Part shown: positions 1-10,417 of the stretch, piece by piece | How the letters are laid out: every line of letters begins with the position of its first letter | How positions within the stretch are numbered: the first letter of the stretch is position 1 | Assembly (NCBI GenBank): GCA_037893225.1 | Contig: JAZGUH010000531.1 | Coordinates: 1 to 64,000, forward strand | Direction of reading: 5' to 3' | Source of the DNA: Hippasteria phrygiana | Taxonomy: Eukaryota > Echinodermata > Asteroidea > Valvatida > Goniasteridae | DNA length: 64,000 nucleotides | Notes under the pieces: model-generated | Databases searched by the model: none | What the model saw: only the letters and a program-made list of their open reading frames with translations | Told to the model about the DNA's origin: nothing | Made by a program: the position numbers and the translations under genes

Positions 1-236
1 GGGTAAAGATCGGTTAATCAGAGGTGGATCCAGTGGTTGAGAAAAAATCATGTATCTGACAAAAAGGGTGACCCCGTCGATGCCCCCTTGGGAGTGCTAA
101 TGTTTCACGTAAGCTACAGAGGGGGAGGTTATACTATATACCAGCTATCACATCCAACTTGAATACAAACCTGTCGTAAGGAAACGATTGTATATTAAAC
201 CATGTAAGCCAACTTAATTATCTGTAAGTAAGCCAG

Positions 237-415
237 CCCCCCCCCCCCCCCCCCCCCCCCCCCAAAGAAAAATAAACACCCACCCACAAAAAACACCACA
301 AACAAACAAACAACAAACACCCCAACAACACCCCAACAAACAAACCACCCCCAAACAACAAACAAACAAACAACAAACACCCCAACAAACAAACAAACAA
401 ACAAAACAAACAAAT
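237..415. repeat. poly-C tract and CA/A-rich minisatellite
   Basis: An unbroken run of about 27 C (237-263) is followed by a degenerate array built from CAAA, CAAACAAA and ACACCCCAAC words up to 415. The minus strand reads as Phe/Val/Cys/Gly-rich open frames in all three phases, which is a product of the repeat and not coding evidence. Confidence 0.9.
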
Positions 416-426
416 ATTATAATACT

Positions 427-516
427 GTACGGTAATTTGGGAGGTCGCAGGTTCCGAATCCAGCTCCTGCAGTTTCTTTGTTCACTTTGAAATTAATAAT
501 AATAATAATAATAATA
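427..516 (+). repeat. tRNA-derived SINE fragment with (AAT)n tail
   Basis: Contains GTACGGTAA, a B-box-like GGTTCCGAATCC and the tail word CAGTTTCTTTGTTCACTTTG. The same words occur at 18091-18190 and 18402-18480, so this is a 5'-truncated copy of that family. It runs into an (AAT)n microsatellite from about 490. Confidence 0.7.
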
Positions 517-1360
517 GATGAAGGACTAATAATTATAAGAATAATTATAATAATAATTAGAATATTAATAAACCCACTGAGGCTAAGTTAAAGAATAATG
601 GAAATGAACCAAAATAGCCAGAAACTACGATTAACATGTTTTAATTTTGTTCAGATTAAATTATTCAGGTCATACTACACAGAATAATTACCATCCATAA
701 AATCCCGAATCCACTCAGAAATGCATGACAAGATTTTGTTCTGAAGCACCAGGAGTGTTGGTATATGTAGAGGTTATCAGTGCAGAAGGGGGGGGGGGCA
801 TTATTAAATAATTGATATATTGGGAATAGCCCATTGCTATAAAAATTTTCTATCGGAATATTCTCTCTATAGCAATAGCCTTGCTATTAGAAGAATATGT
901 CTCTCGCAAACTATAGTCATGCAAGCAACCGTTGCTAGGATAATTACATTTTCGGTGACTTACACTGGGAATTAATTCTAACATTGTCGTTATGCTACCG
1001 GAAAACAAGGCGTAGGTGGACATGACATTTGAACAGATGACCAGCCATCGTTTGATAGAACTGTTTCATTGCTGCCAGCTTGAGCAATAATATCCAATGT
1101 GTATTGAAGCACTATCCAGGTTTTGCTTTCGCAATATAATTTGAAAAACGGGGAGGGGGTCAAGGGAGTACCAATGTCAGAGAAAATAAGTTCCGGGGGC
1201 TGCCTTATAAATACCCTCCGTACCCCGATGGCTGCACACAGGCTGTGTACTAGGATAACATGACAGGGCGTGACCCTGGTTTTGTCGAGGGGGTGGGGGG
1301 TATTTATTTTGAGCTAGTGGTGCCAATTTCCTTACCGTTATTCGACATGTTTTAAGTCAG
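517..1360. other. no gene seen
   Basis: AT-rich DNA with a short poly-G run near 788 and purine-rich G runs near 1150 and 1290. I see no convincing coding frame, RNA gene or element boundary. Confidence 0.5.
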
Positions 1361-1589
1361 CTATGGAGGTATTTCACATAGCCCCCGTCCGCGCACTTCC
1401 CGGGTTGAAAGCGAGAATGTCAGTGGTAAACAAAACAGTGGTTTTCATTCAATCATTCATTCATCATTCATGCATGAATGACGCCACAATCAGCATATAA
1501 GTTGTTTAGATGTGGCATTGAGATCCTCGCTTTCAAACCAGGAGAGTGCGCAGAACGGTGTTGATTTCGTCAATTTAAGATTCCTCTAT
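1361..1589. mobile_element. MITE family 1, copy 1
   Basis: A 229-bp element with imperfect terminal inverted repeats. The left end has GCGCACTTCCCGGGTTGAAA and the right end has the complement CTCGCTTTCAAACCAGG..GTGCGCAGA, then AGATTCCTCTAT. A second copy in the same orientation lies at 33155-33390 with matching ends and a related centre (CATTCATGCATGAAT). No transposase is encoded, so it is non-autonomous. Confidence 0.75.
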
Positions 1590-2421
1590 TGATCCAGGCA
1601 CTTCACACTCATGACTTTAAAACATAAAAAATAGAACTACAAACAAAAATAAAATCGAAAACAACACGGTAGAGAGGGGAGGGCTCACCCCCACCCCCTC
1701 ACTCCACCCCACCCCCGATTCGTCATTGCAATTATACACCGATATCAATATAACCACAGAAATTTGTGATAAGTTCACTTATTACAGTGTTGGCCCCCTC
1801 CTGAATATAGTAATCCCGCTGGTTATTATCATAATTATTTTGCACGGAAGGGAAAATTACAATTCTAAATCAAGGACGATGAATTTTAGGATGTTTTACG
1901 TTAATAATAGAAAGAAACAAATCGGAAAATGTGGTTCGTCCAGATGCTTAATCTAATATTCAGTTATTCCCCACACTCTATACAAACCAAAAAACTCGTT
2001 TTAAACAGGCCACATTGTGCCTTAGGTATGATCAAAACAAACATTGGACAAAAATAACTTCACTTTCTAAGATCTCAAATTGGGCAGACGGCACACACGG
2101 GCGAAATGGCGCTTACAATTCCAGCACGCCGTGCTTATCCCGGGGCAAGAAATTTCTTTCACAAGTGCCCAAGACGTCGGACTCAATGCACAAATTACAA
2201 CTAACCAGGTCACATTAAGGACTCAACGAGATCACAATTGCAGGTCAGTGTTGTCATTCAGTTTATATTCTAAGATTAAGCGGGAAGGTCGTTTTATTAT
2301 TCAGATCACGCTTCTCTTCATTAGCCTTGAGCCGCAGTTTAATTCCAAAATACTACCCACCTGTCTTCAAAATCCGATTCGTGCCTAGAATCTTCCTTTT
2401 TGAAAAATTGGGAGAACTCAC
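1590..2421. other. no gene seen
   Basis: Holds a C-rich run (CCCCACCCCC words, 1683-1720) and otherwise unremarkable unique sequence. On the minus strand it would be intronic if the candidate exon at 2422-2557 is real. Confidence 0.4.
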
Positions 2422-2557
2422 CTTTGCGATTTCGGCTTTTCATGGTGCGGTTTTCTTTCTCTGGTAATGAGACGCTACCCGAGCGTGAGATAGCACAGCT
2501 GATGATACCGCACGTACTATGGTTGGGGTAGGATCCAAAGATATCAGACTTGTCCAT
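2422..2557 (-). CDS. candidate first coding exon, unknown protein
   Basis: On the minus strand an ATG at 2557 opens a frame of 45 codons, starting MDKSDIFGSYPNH and ending near TMKSRNRK. It runs into CAAAG|GTGAGT, which matches the metazoan 5' splice donor closely, at 2422/2421. The peptide has mixed composition with Ser/Lys/Arg-rich C-terminal residues and no recognised domain. The frame stays open past the donor to 2339, so the donor is not forced by a stop. I do not recognise the protein. A chance open frame is possible because no partner exon could be placed. Confidence 0.35.
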
Positions 2558-3862
2558 CAAGATGAGTATTAGTGAAGCACGGCTCTATTCATCCGATTGC
2601 AATGTAAAGATGCTGCCGTCTTCCCTTCAGCTTCATTAGCTCCGACAAATTGGACGATCGACGCGCATCATTCCACCACGGGGAATTAAACTTAAGCGCC
2701 GCTGGGAAGACCGTCAACAAACCAAGCTGGCCGAGAAACAGTTGCCTCTAGGTAGCCCTTAGCTCCGTACCCGGTAGTTCGTTGATCCCTATGCCAGTTT
2801 GGGAGCAGATCGTGGTTTTGAGCTGTCTTGCTATTTAATCAGGCTACTCTACGGTTCCTGTGATTGCGCTGCCCACAGACAATCGATATGTTTAGGAAGA
2901 AAACACATTTTCTCTTCACCACTTCCGAAGTACTTATCGTCCCTGCTGGCTAATATTGACGATGGGCAGGTTTTGAAACTGCCAATAATCACCGATTTCA
3001 ATTTTAAGTACTACACTACATTTCGATTATATTTTTGTCATTATTTTAGGAGTGGATGGTCACCAAGTAATGACCCTATACGGTCATCGAATAGGATGCA
3101 TTCATGGCATTGATATTAGGCCTGCAATACCAACGCTTAGCAATGTCTGTCAACATATGAAACGGAATACTTTGAAATGCTTACAATGACTGATAAGTAA
3201 CTTGACAAACAACGTGGTTTACAGAACCATCAAATTAATCACTAGTATATACACCGGACTTTCACCTTGAAAGGACTCGGGTTTGAAAGCTTTTGGGACC
3301 CCGCATAAGTTCGTTGCAATTCGTCAATGTCCGACTTCCAACACCACCCCGTTCAAAAATATGTCTGAAAAAAAACAACATTCATGCCGTCTTTAAAGGT
3401 AATAATGGACAACATTTGCAAACATTAAAACACCAAACGACTGAATTATTATGGAATACCTTACTTGACTGTATGTAAATAGTAATCTCAAGAATCCGTG
3501 CTGTGAAATCATGGCACCTGGTGTGCTGTCATTTTCAAGAAAGGTGGAATTTGTGTATCAATTTCCAGCGATGGTCGGCCGACCATCGTTGAAAATAGTC
3601 TAGTTCCCCGACCTAATAATTCCATGACATCTATAAATTGCTCCGTTTTTTCTCAAGTTAGGTCAGGTAACCAGACAACAAGAACGGCACTTTTTTTTTC
3701 TCTTTGTTTTCACATCATCTATGTGCGCAAAACTTTAAACAGGTCAGTGTTACAGTATTTGCTATAAAATATGAACTCCCAAATTCATATATTTCGGATA
3801 ATTACAGCAAAAGCAAGTGTTGTACCTTCGTGAAGCCGGTGTTTTATGAGGATTCTCATCGA
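2558..3862. other. no gene seen
   Basis: Unique-looking DNA. Apart from the perfect palindrome at 3569-3588 I see no feature. It includes whatever would be the promoter side of the candidate exon at 2422-2557. Confidence 0.4.
3569..3588. repeat. perfect 20-bp palindrome
   Basis: CGATGGTCGGCCGACCATCG is identical to its own reverse complement with no loop. Its function is unknown. It lies in otherwise unique sequence. Confidence 0.9.
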
Positions 3863-4043
3863 GAGGGTATCCATCGTGTTTTGCATAAAATTTGGTTTAG
3901 GAGTGACGTCACAGGTCAGACACTTTGAATTATGTGACCTTTGATGTCACCTTAACCAGATTTATGCAAAACACAATGCGTGAGCATACCATCGGGCTTT
4001 CCAATAATTATAGGGCGGTTTAGATGTAAACAAAGGGCACATG
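3863..4043. mobile_element. hairpin MITE family 2, copy 1 (5' part)
   Basis: The two halves around TTGAATTATGTGACC are inverted: TCGTGTTTTGCATAAAATTT on the left pairs with the complement of ATTTATGCAAAACACAATGCG on the right. The sequence is homologous to 17440-17600. The copy is interrupted at 4044 by another element and resumes at 4343 (ACATGGTCTATA). Confidence 0.75.
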
Positions 4044-4342
4044 CAGGGGCGGATCCAGAGGGAGGGTTTTGGGGGGTAAATCCCCGACCCCTGCTTGTTG
4101 CAACAACAAAAAATTCCAAACCAGAAAAGCAGAAATCCTACAGGTCCTATTTTGCGTGTATGGATAAGAACAAAACAAAGAGGTTAATGGCGCCACCAAC
4201 GTTGAGAAAGTGTCTCTCCCCCCATTGTAAAATTTTGTTTGCAGGAAACATTAGTCCACTTTTTGGCAAATGTACGAAACAAAAATCAGAAGAACACCCC
4301 CCCCCCCCCCCCCCCCCGCAAACAATCCTAGATCCGCCCCTG
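4044..4342. mobile_element. CAGGGGCGGATCC-ended MITE, insertion 1
   Basis: A 299-bp element begins CAGGGGCGGATCCAG and ends with the inverse GATCCGCCCCTG. It is flanked by the 5-bp duplication ACATG (4039-4043 and 4343-4347). It carries 21 consecutive C at 4297-4317. The homologous repeat at 17440-17600 has a single ACATG and no insert, which confirms both boundaries. The ends resemble hAT-type elements, but 5-bp duplications are short for hAT, so the superfamily is uncertain. Confidence 0.9.
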
Positions 4343-4380
4343 ACATGGTCTATAGAGGGCGCAATTGTATCCAACTGACT
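4343..4380. mobile_element. hairpin MITE family 2, copy 1 (3' part)
   Basis: Continuation of the host repeat after the insertion. ACATGGTCTATAGAGGG matches ACATGGTCTATATATAGG at 17579. Confidence 0.65.
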
Positions 4381-4494
4381 AAATATAACGTTCCATAGCT
4401 CCGGCCGAGCTTGTCACCACCCTCCCTATACGCGAATCTATGGACCCGGTTGAATCTGTCGAACCCACGACAGTGTCAGCTCTAATCACGTGGC

Positions 4495-4700
4495 GATTAT
4501 GTTAAGGAGAAACGACGAAAAAGTGGACATTCTTTGAATGGAATCAAATTCGAATCAAAGAATGTCCACCTCTTGAGTCGTTTCTCCGACTTAAACTACG
4601 TCCCTTTCACAACCATTGTCAAGATTGCAAGGGAACAAAAAGTCTTCATTCTTAATAATGCTTTGAGATGAATTAAGTGAATTAAGTGAATTGTTCAGTG
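4495..4700. mobile_element. hairpin MITE family 3, copy 1
   Basis: The core 4506-4588 is a near-perfect hairpin. GGAGAAACGAC plus AAGTGGACATTCTTTGA pairs with TCAAAGAATGTCCACCT..GTCGTTTCTCC. Homology to copy 2 (56214-56430) continues about 110 bp beyond the hairpin (CATTGTCAAGAT, GCTTTGAGATGAATTAA). No coding capacity. Confidence 0.8.
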
Positions 4701-5310
4701 GTGAGCTAGCGACGTGAAAGCTTTACCCCGCTGATCCTCTTGTTGCGTAATGAAACAATGGAATAAAAGGTTCGGTTCTTGAACGCGCTCAATCGAATTC
4801 AATAATGGCGTTTGCAATTGCAGTCATTTACTGTCATATATCGTCGTGTGTTGTACGTGTCTCTGCTCGCTCTGCCAAAATGTCTTTCAGTGATGACGAT
4901 TCGTACATATTTCTAAGTTGGAATACGTTTCCATATAATGTTGTAAAAGGTGACTCAACAGAGACAGAGGCCAATTTATTAGAATTCGTGAGTGATTCAA
5001 ACCAGTGCAATGTACCTTGTATTTTTGAACATATCCGATGATGAATTAATTGCTACTTGCGAAGCGGCAGAATCAGAGGCGAAGAAACGTCATAATATAC
5101 TCTCTGATTTGCAAGGCCCCAGCCGATATGGAGTACGACTCGGAAATAATTATGCCAATACATGTTGCGGCCGGAAAAGAGACACCTCTTGCCTACAGCC
5201 TTTCCCGAGCCACCAGGCCCCGCCCTTGAGTGAGCCACTACCAGTATTCTTATTTTCATCGTTAACACATTGGCATAACTGTCACCTTTAAATCACGTTC
5301 CTTCAAAATG
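4701..5310. other. no supported gene; short open frame
   Basis: From an ATG at 4880 a 53-codon frame encodes an acidic start (MSFSDDDSY). In another phase, downstream at about 5030, the frame reads ISDDELIATCEAAESEAKKR. The two pieces could be one protein with a frameshift or chance. No splice site or known domain decides it. Confidence 0.25.
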
Positions 5311-5520
5311 TCCATATGATTTGAGGATACCCTGCACGATATGGGGGAAAAGGGTACCCCCTTTTATCCCTATACCCTAAGCACACTCCAGATTATTGTT
5401 ATCTAACACATCCCCCTAGATTTCTTAATAGAATTCCTGAGATTCCGGGAACACAATGACCAACACAAAAGAGGGGGGGGGGGGGGGGTCCCTTTTCCCC
5501 CATATCGTGCTTCATATGGA
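5311..5520. mobile_element. MITE with poly-G tract
   Basis: Outer inverted words TCCATATGA / TCATATGGA and inner 21-bp perfect inverted repeats (5334-5354 and 5490-5510; GCACGATATGGGGGAAAA...) bound a 210-bp element. A 16-G run is at 5473-5488, directly inside the right repeat. No transposase. Confidence 0.75.
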
Positions 5521-5703
5521 TTTGAGCCATAAAGTGACGGTCCGAGAACGCTCAACTTGGAGGCGCTGCCACCCACAATCGGAAATCTACCAAGAATGAA
5601 CTGAGTATACCCAACATTTTTGGACTGTTCTCCATTTTCTAATCGACCTGAAAACAGACACAATATGCCACGCCCGTTCCCTGCCCCGAGACTGTGTGTG
5701 TAA

Positions 5704-5882
5704 GTTTGTTTTTGCATTCAATAGGGGACCTTTAACAATAAAGGACAATAGGGTCCCGGTTGAGAAAGGTCCCCGTTTGAAAATCGTGTACAAAACCAAT
5801 GAGGGCCCTTGCCAAAAAGTTAAAGTATAAATAATAGGACAATAGGAGGTCCCCGATTGAAGGCGTTTACACACTTGTGTAC
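5704..5882. repeat. dispersed repeat family 4, copy 1
   Basis: About 180 bp sharing long near-identical blocks with 22585-22772, for example GAAAGGTCCCCGTTTGAAAA, CGTGTACAAAACCAATGAGG and CTTGCCAAAAAGTTAAAGTA. Both copies have the same orientation. It contains short internal GGACAATAGG/GGTCCC words. The class is unknown. Confidence 0.8.
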
Positions 5883-8527
5883 AGGTTCTGTATATACTTC
5901 CGAGGACAAGAGGGGAAAGAAAATACAATGAAAGCCATAGCGTTAACTTTGTGGGGTACCTGATTTCTAAAGACTCCCTCGTGGGCTACCATTGTCCCCA
6001 TTGTTACTCTTTCTTCCAGGTTCCCCGTAAGGAGACTAATGTAGGAACACACAGTCGTACTTTTCCAATACTTGCGAGGACAATGCTTTGTGTTTCCTAT
6101 TGTTCCTTTAATAGAACCCAACCCCATAGACTAAGCACGTATTGCTACTTGCGAGGACCGATTTCAACAAAAGACTTGACTTGCGAGGACCTTTCATTCC
6201 TTGCAAGTCACATGCATACAACGTATCTTAAAGTGCTTAAATGTCAGACGCGGCGATTGCTTGTGTTTGAACTCCTGAACCCCCAGCCTACGGCCCTGAG
6301 TTGTGCTATAAGTACATGTTTCCCCTGCTGGAGCACACTGTCTGTGCATGATTTTTAATTAAATATATTTAAAAACAAACCCCAAAATCCAAAATATAGA
6401 AGAATATGACCAATCTGAGGTAAATTGAGAATTTGGATTAATTACATGACTTTGGTTTTTCATTTTTTTTACTTCTAAATAGTTATTAATAACGTTATTT
6501 TGGAAATCAAAGCGAGCCTATTAACGCAAAGAAAATGATCGCCTGGTTGTCGCCGTGTGGACCGCTATGTTGAGTAGTTTACTTACTCACGATTCCTTAT
6601 TGCTAAATGAATGGCCTTGACTGACTGTTCGAGGGACCTACAATTTCTCAAAGATTTCCCAGGCATGGTCCATTGAAAATGAAGGGTATACTTATATACA
6701 TCGGAACTGTGATTATTATAATGTGGGTGGCTAGAGGATTTGGGGTCAAAACCAAGCATTTTGCCCTCTTCGTTCCTTTTCTTACGGCTAAGAATTCTTC
6801 AATCTGTCGCTAGAATATTATTGGCGGTCAAGTATTTTATAGAGGGCGCAATAATGCCGACACGGGGCATGCTTCGACGGCCGTGACCAGAGCGTTTACG
6901 ATGTCAGTTGATAACCAAAAACATACCGAGGGCGCAAAAGACAGGCTCATTCAAGCTTCTAATGTCTCTCCTTTCGTTACGTTTACTCTTAACAAAGCTG
7001 TTTGGGGATTTGTCTTTCATTTTAGACAAAATGGACAGTGCTGAATGTGATGCCATTTTTATCAATGCAAGCAAACACGGGCACGACACATTCCTTCCCC
7101 AACATTTTCTTGCTTATTGACTTGTGGAATTATCTTTCTTCCGACCGCTGTTCATAACCCAACATTCTTATTTTTAATGGCAAATTATTGTCAGTTCCTG
7201 CCGGACTTCTAGAACCATAGCACACCAATCCCAAGCTTTGGTTCTCGTGAATTTGAATAATTACGTCAATCAAGCACAAACAAAATCACCGAATTGCTCC
7301 AACAATGACCAAAGCAGAAAACATGACCAGGTCATAAAAAAGCGCCCCCAACAGTCCATAGGGGACGCAAGCAAATTCCGGAGAGACTCGAGTGAAACAT
7401 ACCCAAACCTGAAAAAGGGAGTCGCAATTTAATTAAACCCCCAGAGCCACTAAACTGTACACCAAAATGAAGCTTGATTAATAAAGTGTAATCAATCTTT
7501 TACATTTTTGGAGTGTAAATCAATAAATCCCTAGAAGGTAGTGCTAAATTCCAACTTGTAGATCATTTCATATTTAAAAAAACCAGACCCCTTGACTTAA
7601 TTAAACATCGCCCTCTTAGGTTCAAGCTTGTCCATCTTGTAAAGATGGACAAGCTTTACGTTCCATACCTAGTGTTGACGTTCCTTTGTTTTCATGTAGT
7701 TAAGAAATTGGAGACAAAAGCTGATTTTACTCGCACTGTGAACGCTTTTTAACCCGATTTTTTTTATCGTGGTCTAAGTATTCACCTTTATTTTACGACG
7801 GATAACCCTAACCCAACATGCCTCTAAAGCTGCTTTTCAGAGAGGGGAAACCCTGTGAGGACGTGTGCAAGTGGGTTCATTGTTCCTGCTTTGTGTGAAC
7901 CTCTTTTGTTCACAGGTCCACAGATTTAGATTTATACACACGCGCGCATAAGCGAGTGTGGCTGAAGTGAAGTTGTGTGTAAAACATACGGAGCTTTCCG
8001 AGCATTTGGCGATTTTGCTGGAATTTACCGAATTCGGTCCGTGTGTTTGCGGTTTGCGAGTGCAGCGTCTCAGAAATGCAGACAAAAACATTTTCTCTTG
8101 TCCCGCTGAACATTAGTTTATGCTCTATTTCGATATCTTTATGAATCCTGCAGGTTTTGTAAAATGCAAAAAATACAGACTGAAAGTTGAGGAATGCCAG
8201 CGAAATGTACGCCCCGTGTACATTTCCAATTACCTTCTTGCTCCACTGGACGCGCTTCCCGAGAGTCTGCATACTATATTTGTTTGTGAACTGGTCTATT
8301 TCCTGAGAAATTAAGTATAATACTACACAACCGCTGTGGCCATGCTTTTAAATATGAACGGTTGTTTGAATCGATCATTATATTGGCGACAAGAGTAAAT
8401 ATCCCTTTTGTTTATCGTTCATTTAACTTCTGAAACCAAGAATTCCCCAGGAGTGAATTGCACTGTATAGTATGTAAGCCTAAAGAAACTCTTGGAGAGA
8501 GCACTGTTCAGGAAAGTAATTTTTTTT
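5883..8527. other. no gene seen
   Basis: 5890-6200 contains scattered copies of ACTTGCGAGGAC or ACTTCCGAGGAC (near 5897, 6071, 6149, 6178), a degenerate repeat continuing from family 4. The rest is unique. The only other structure is the hairpin at 7624-7656. Open frames here lack coding character. Confidence 0.4.
7624..7656. repeat. perfect 15-bp hairpin
   Basis: AAGCTTGTCCATCTT, a 3-base GTA loop, then AAGATGGACAAGCTT: perfect 15-bp arms. Neither a T-run terminator nor a flanking element was seen. Confidence 0.9.
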
Positions 8528-8569
8528 CAGAGGCGGACGGAAACCCCCAAGTAATGTTCTTCTTTTTTT

Positions 8570-8593
8570 GGGGGGGGGGGGGGGGGGGGGGGG
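8570..8593. repeat. 24-G homopolymer tract
   Basis: An uninterrupted G run directly after a T run, 40 bp downstream of CAGAGGCGGACGGA (8528). That word resembles the CAGGGGCGGATCCA transposon end seen elsewhere, so this is probably a decayed copy whose right end I could not find. Confidence 0.85.
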
Positions 8594-8690
8594 TCCACGG
8601 AAGTAGGCAGGGACTGTACAGACCACAGTTGTGTTCTAGGGTTATTTTTTAGAATGTTTCTATATATCAGAGGTAAAACACTGCTACATA

Positions 8691-9643
8691 CAGGGTGTAT
8701 CAAAAAGAAGTAAACACTCAGAAAAATGTCTCAAAAATGAAAATGTCAATATTTTTTGAATATGGCACCATACATTATGGGTAGAAAACCTTTCAGGCTT
8801 TAAAATTAAACCATGATCATTTGGCGCATTTCATGCATGACTGATCAGAGGCTACATTTGCAAACCTTGTAAAAAACGGCTTGCGCAAACAAATGCGGGT
8901 TTTTTAACTGGATCAAAGCAAATACGAGACAAATCCAAAATGTGCCTCTTTTAATCACCATTTTCTGTGTAAATTTAATTACAGGTTAATCTTCAACACG
9001 ACCCCCATTCCTTTGGATACAGACTTCCGCCCTCCTCAACGTAATTACGCTCCAACACACCGCAGAAGGATTGTGACTGAACGCTTCACAGAATTGTTCG
9101 GCAATCGCGTAAATCGCCCCGTGAGTGGCCCCCAAGATCCCCAGACCTACACCACTGGATGTTTTTCTTGTGGGGGCCATCTCAAATCCAAGGTTTTCAC
9201 AACTCCACTAGCGAACCTTGATGAGACGCATAACCGCTGAGGTTGCGATCATCACACAGGACAGAGGAATGGTCAGGCGTGCCGTAAATGACATGTTGAG
9301 GAGGGCGGAAGTCTGTATCCAAAGGAATGGTGGCAATTTTGAAGATTAACCTGCAATTAAATTTCCACAGAAAATGGTGATTAAAAGAGGCGCATGTTGG
9401 ATTTGTCTCTTATTGCCTTTGATCCAGTTTAAAACCCCGCATTTTTGTGCGCAAGCCGTTTTTGACAAGGTTTGCAAATGTAGCCCCTGATCAGTCATGC
9501 ATGAAATGCGCCAAATGATCATGGTGTCATTTTAAAACCTGAAAGGTTTTCTACCCATATGTATGGAGCCATATTCTAAAAACATTGTAATTTTCATTTT
9601 TGAGATAATTTTCTGAGTGTATACTTCTTTTTGATACACCCTG
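8691..9643. mobile_element. Tc1/mariner-type transposon with long TIRs
   Basis: A 953-bp element flanked by TA (8689-8690 and 9644-9645), the hallmark target duplication of Tc1/mariner. The ends are CAGGGTGTATCAAAAAGAAG and its inverse. The arms stay complementary for about 350 bp each (8691-9040 and 9288-9643), sharing words such as CTTTGGATACAGACTTCCGC and GATCATTTGGCGCATTTCAT in inverse, and leave only about 250 bp of unique centre. The centre holds a transposase relic, so the copy is non-autonomous. Confidence 0.9.
9043..9250 (+). pseudogene. Tc1/mariner transposase remnant
   Basis: The plus strand reads APTHRRRIVTERFTELFGNR, then in a shifted phase WPPRSPDL...FFLWG, then back to HLKSKVFTTP. 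The WPPRSPDLxPLDxFLWGxLK signature surrounds the third catalytic acidic residue of DD(D/E) IS630/Tc1/mariner transposases. At least one frameshift and loss of the N-terminal two thirds make it non-functional. It sits in the unique centre of the inverted-repeat element. Confidence 0.8.
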
Positions 9644-9645
9644 TA

Positions 9646-10166
9646 GTTAGTATGACACGCTGATATGAAGAGTCGTAAGTTTTACGCTAGATTTAAATAA
9701 TCCTTCGTCAGGTCTGCTAAGTGCTATCTTCTGAGTCTTATTGCAGACTGTTCGTAAGTCATTAGACTGCAACTGAGAAGCGTCTGTTACTGTAACCCTG
9801 CATAATTTAAATACTGATGTTGGTGATGATAAAGGTCATGACTTATGATGTGTTGCCTGGCTGACAGGAAGCCAGTGCAATTTATTGAAGACCTGGATGA
9901 TGGTGATCAAATTTCTTGGTGTGTCGGGATTTCGGATGCCGTGATTTGGATTCTTGAAGGTGATTGATGCTATGTAAGGCTGGATTGCAATATTAAAGCC
10001 GGGACATTACAAATGCATGAATAAATTGCTCTTATTTAAGCAGGATGATTTAACAAAACCTAATGGAACTTGTATAAACACTTTGTAAACTCATAGAGTT
10101 TCTGCTAGTCGTGTTTAATTCTTGCTAATTCATTGATTTGTCAATGTCTACGTAAAGGGTTTATAT
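9646..10166. other. no gene seen
   Basis: Unique-looking sequence between two mobile elements. No open frame or RNA signature stands out. Confidence 0.4.
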
Positions 10167-10417
10167 CAGGGGCGGATCCAGGGGGGTGGGGGGGCGAACG
10201 CCCCCCCCCCCCCTTTTCCTTCAGAAAAAATCCAAACAAAATAGAAAGGGAGAGAGACTCTAAGGAAAATGCACCCAGACCCCTCTATATAGCAGGGCGG
10301 GCAGGCACGCCTTCGGCGTAGGCGCCACAACTTGCCTTCACCATTAGCTGCTTGGTAGATTTGACGACCCCCCCCCCCCCCCCCCCACCCGTTTGGAAAA
10401 TCCTGGATCCTCCCCTG
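10167..10417. mobile_element. CAGGGGCGGATCC-ended MITE, insertion 2
   Basis: A 251-bp element with ends CAGGGGCGGATCCAGG and the inverse CCTGGATCCTCCCCTG, flanked by TATAT/TATAC (one mismatch), again a 5-bp duplication. Internal runs are 14 C at 10201 and 19 C at 10368-10386. Same family as 4044-4342 by its ends, although the interiors differ. Confidence 0.85.
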
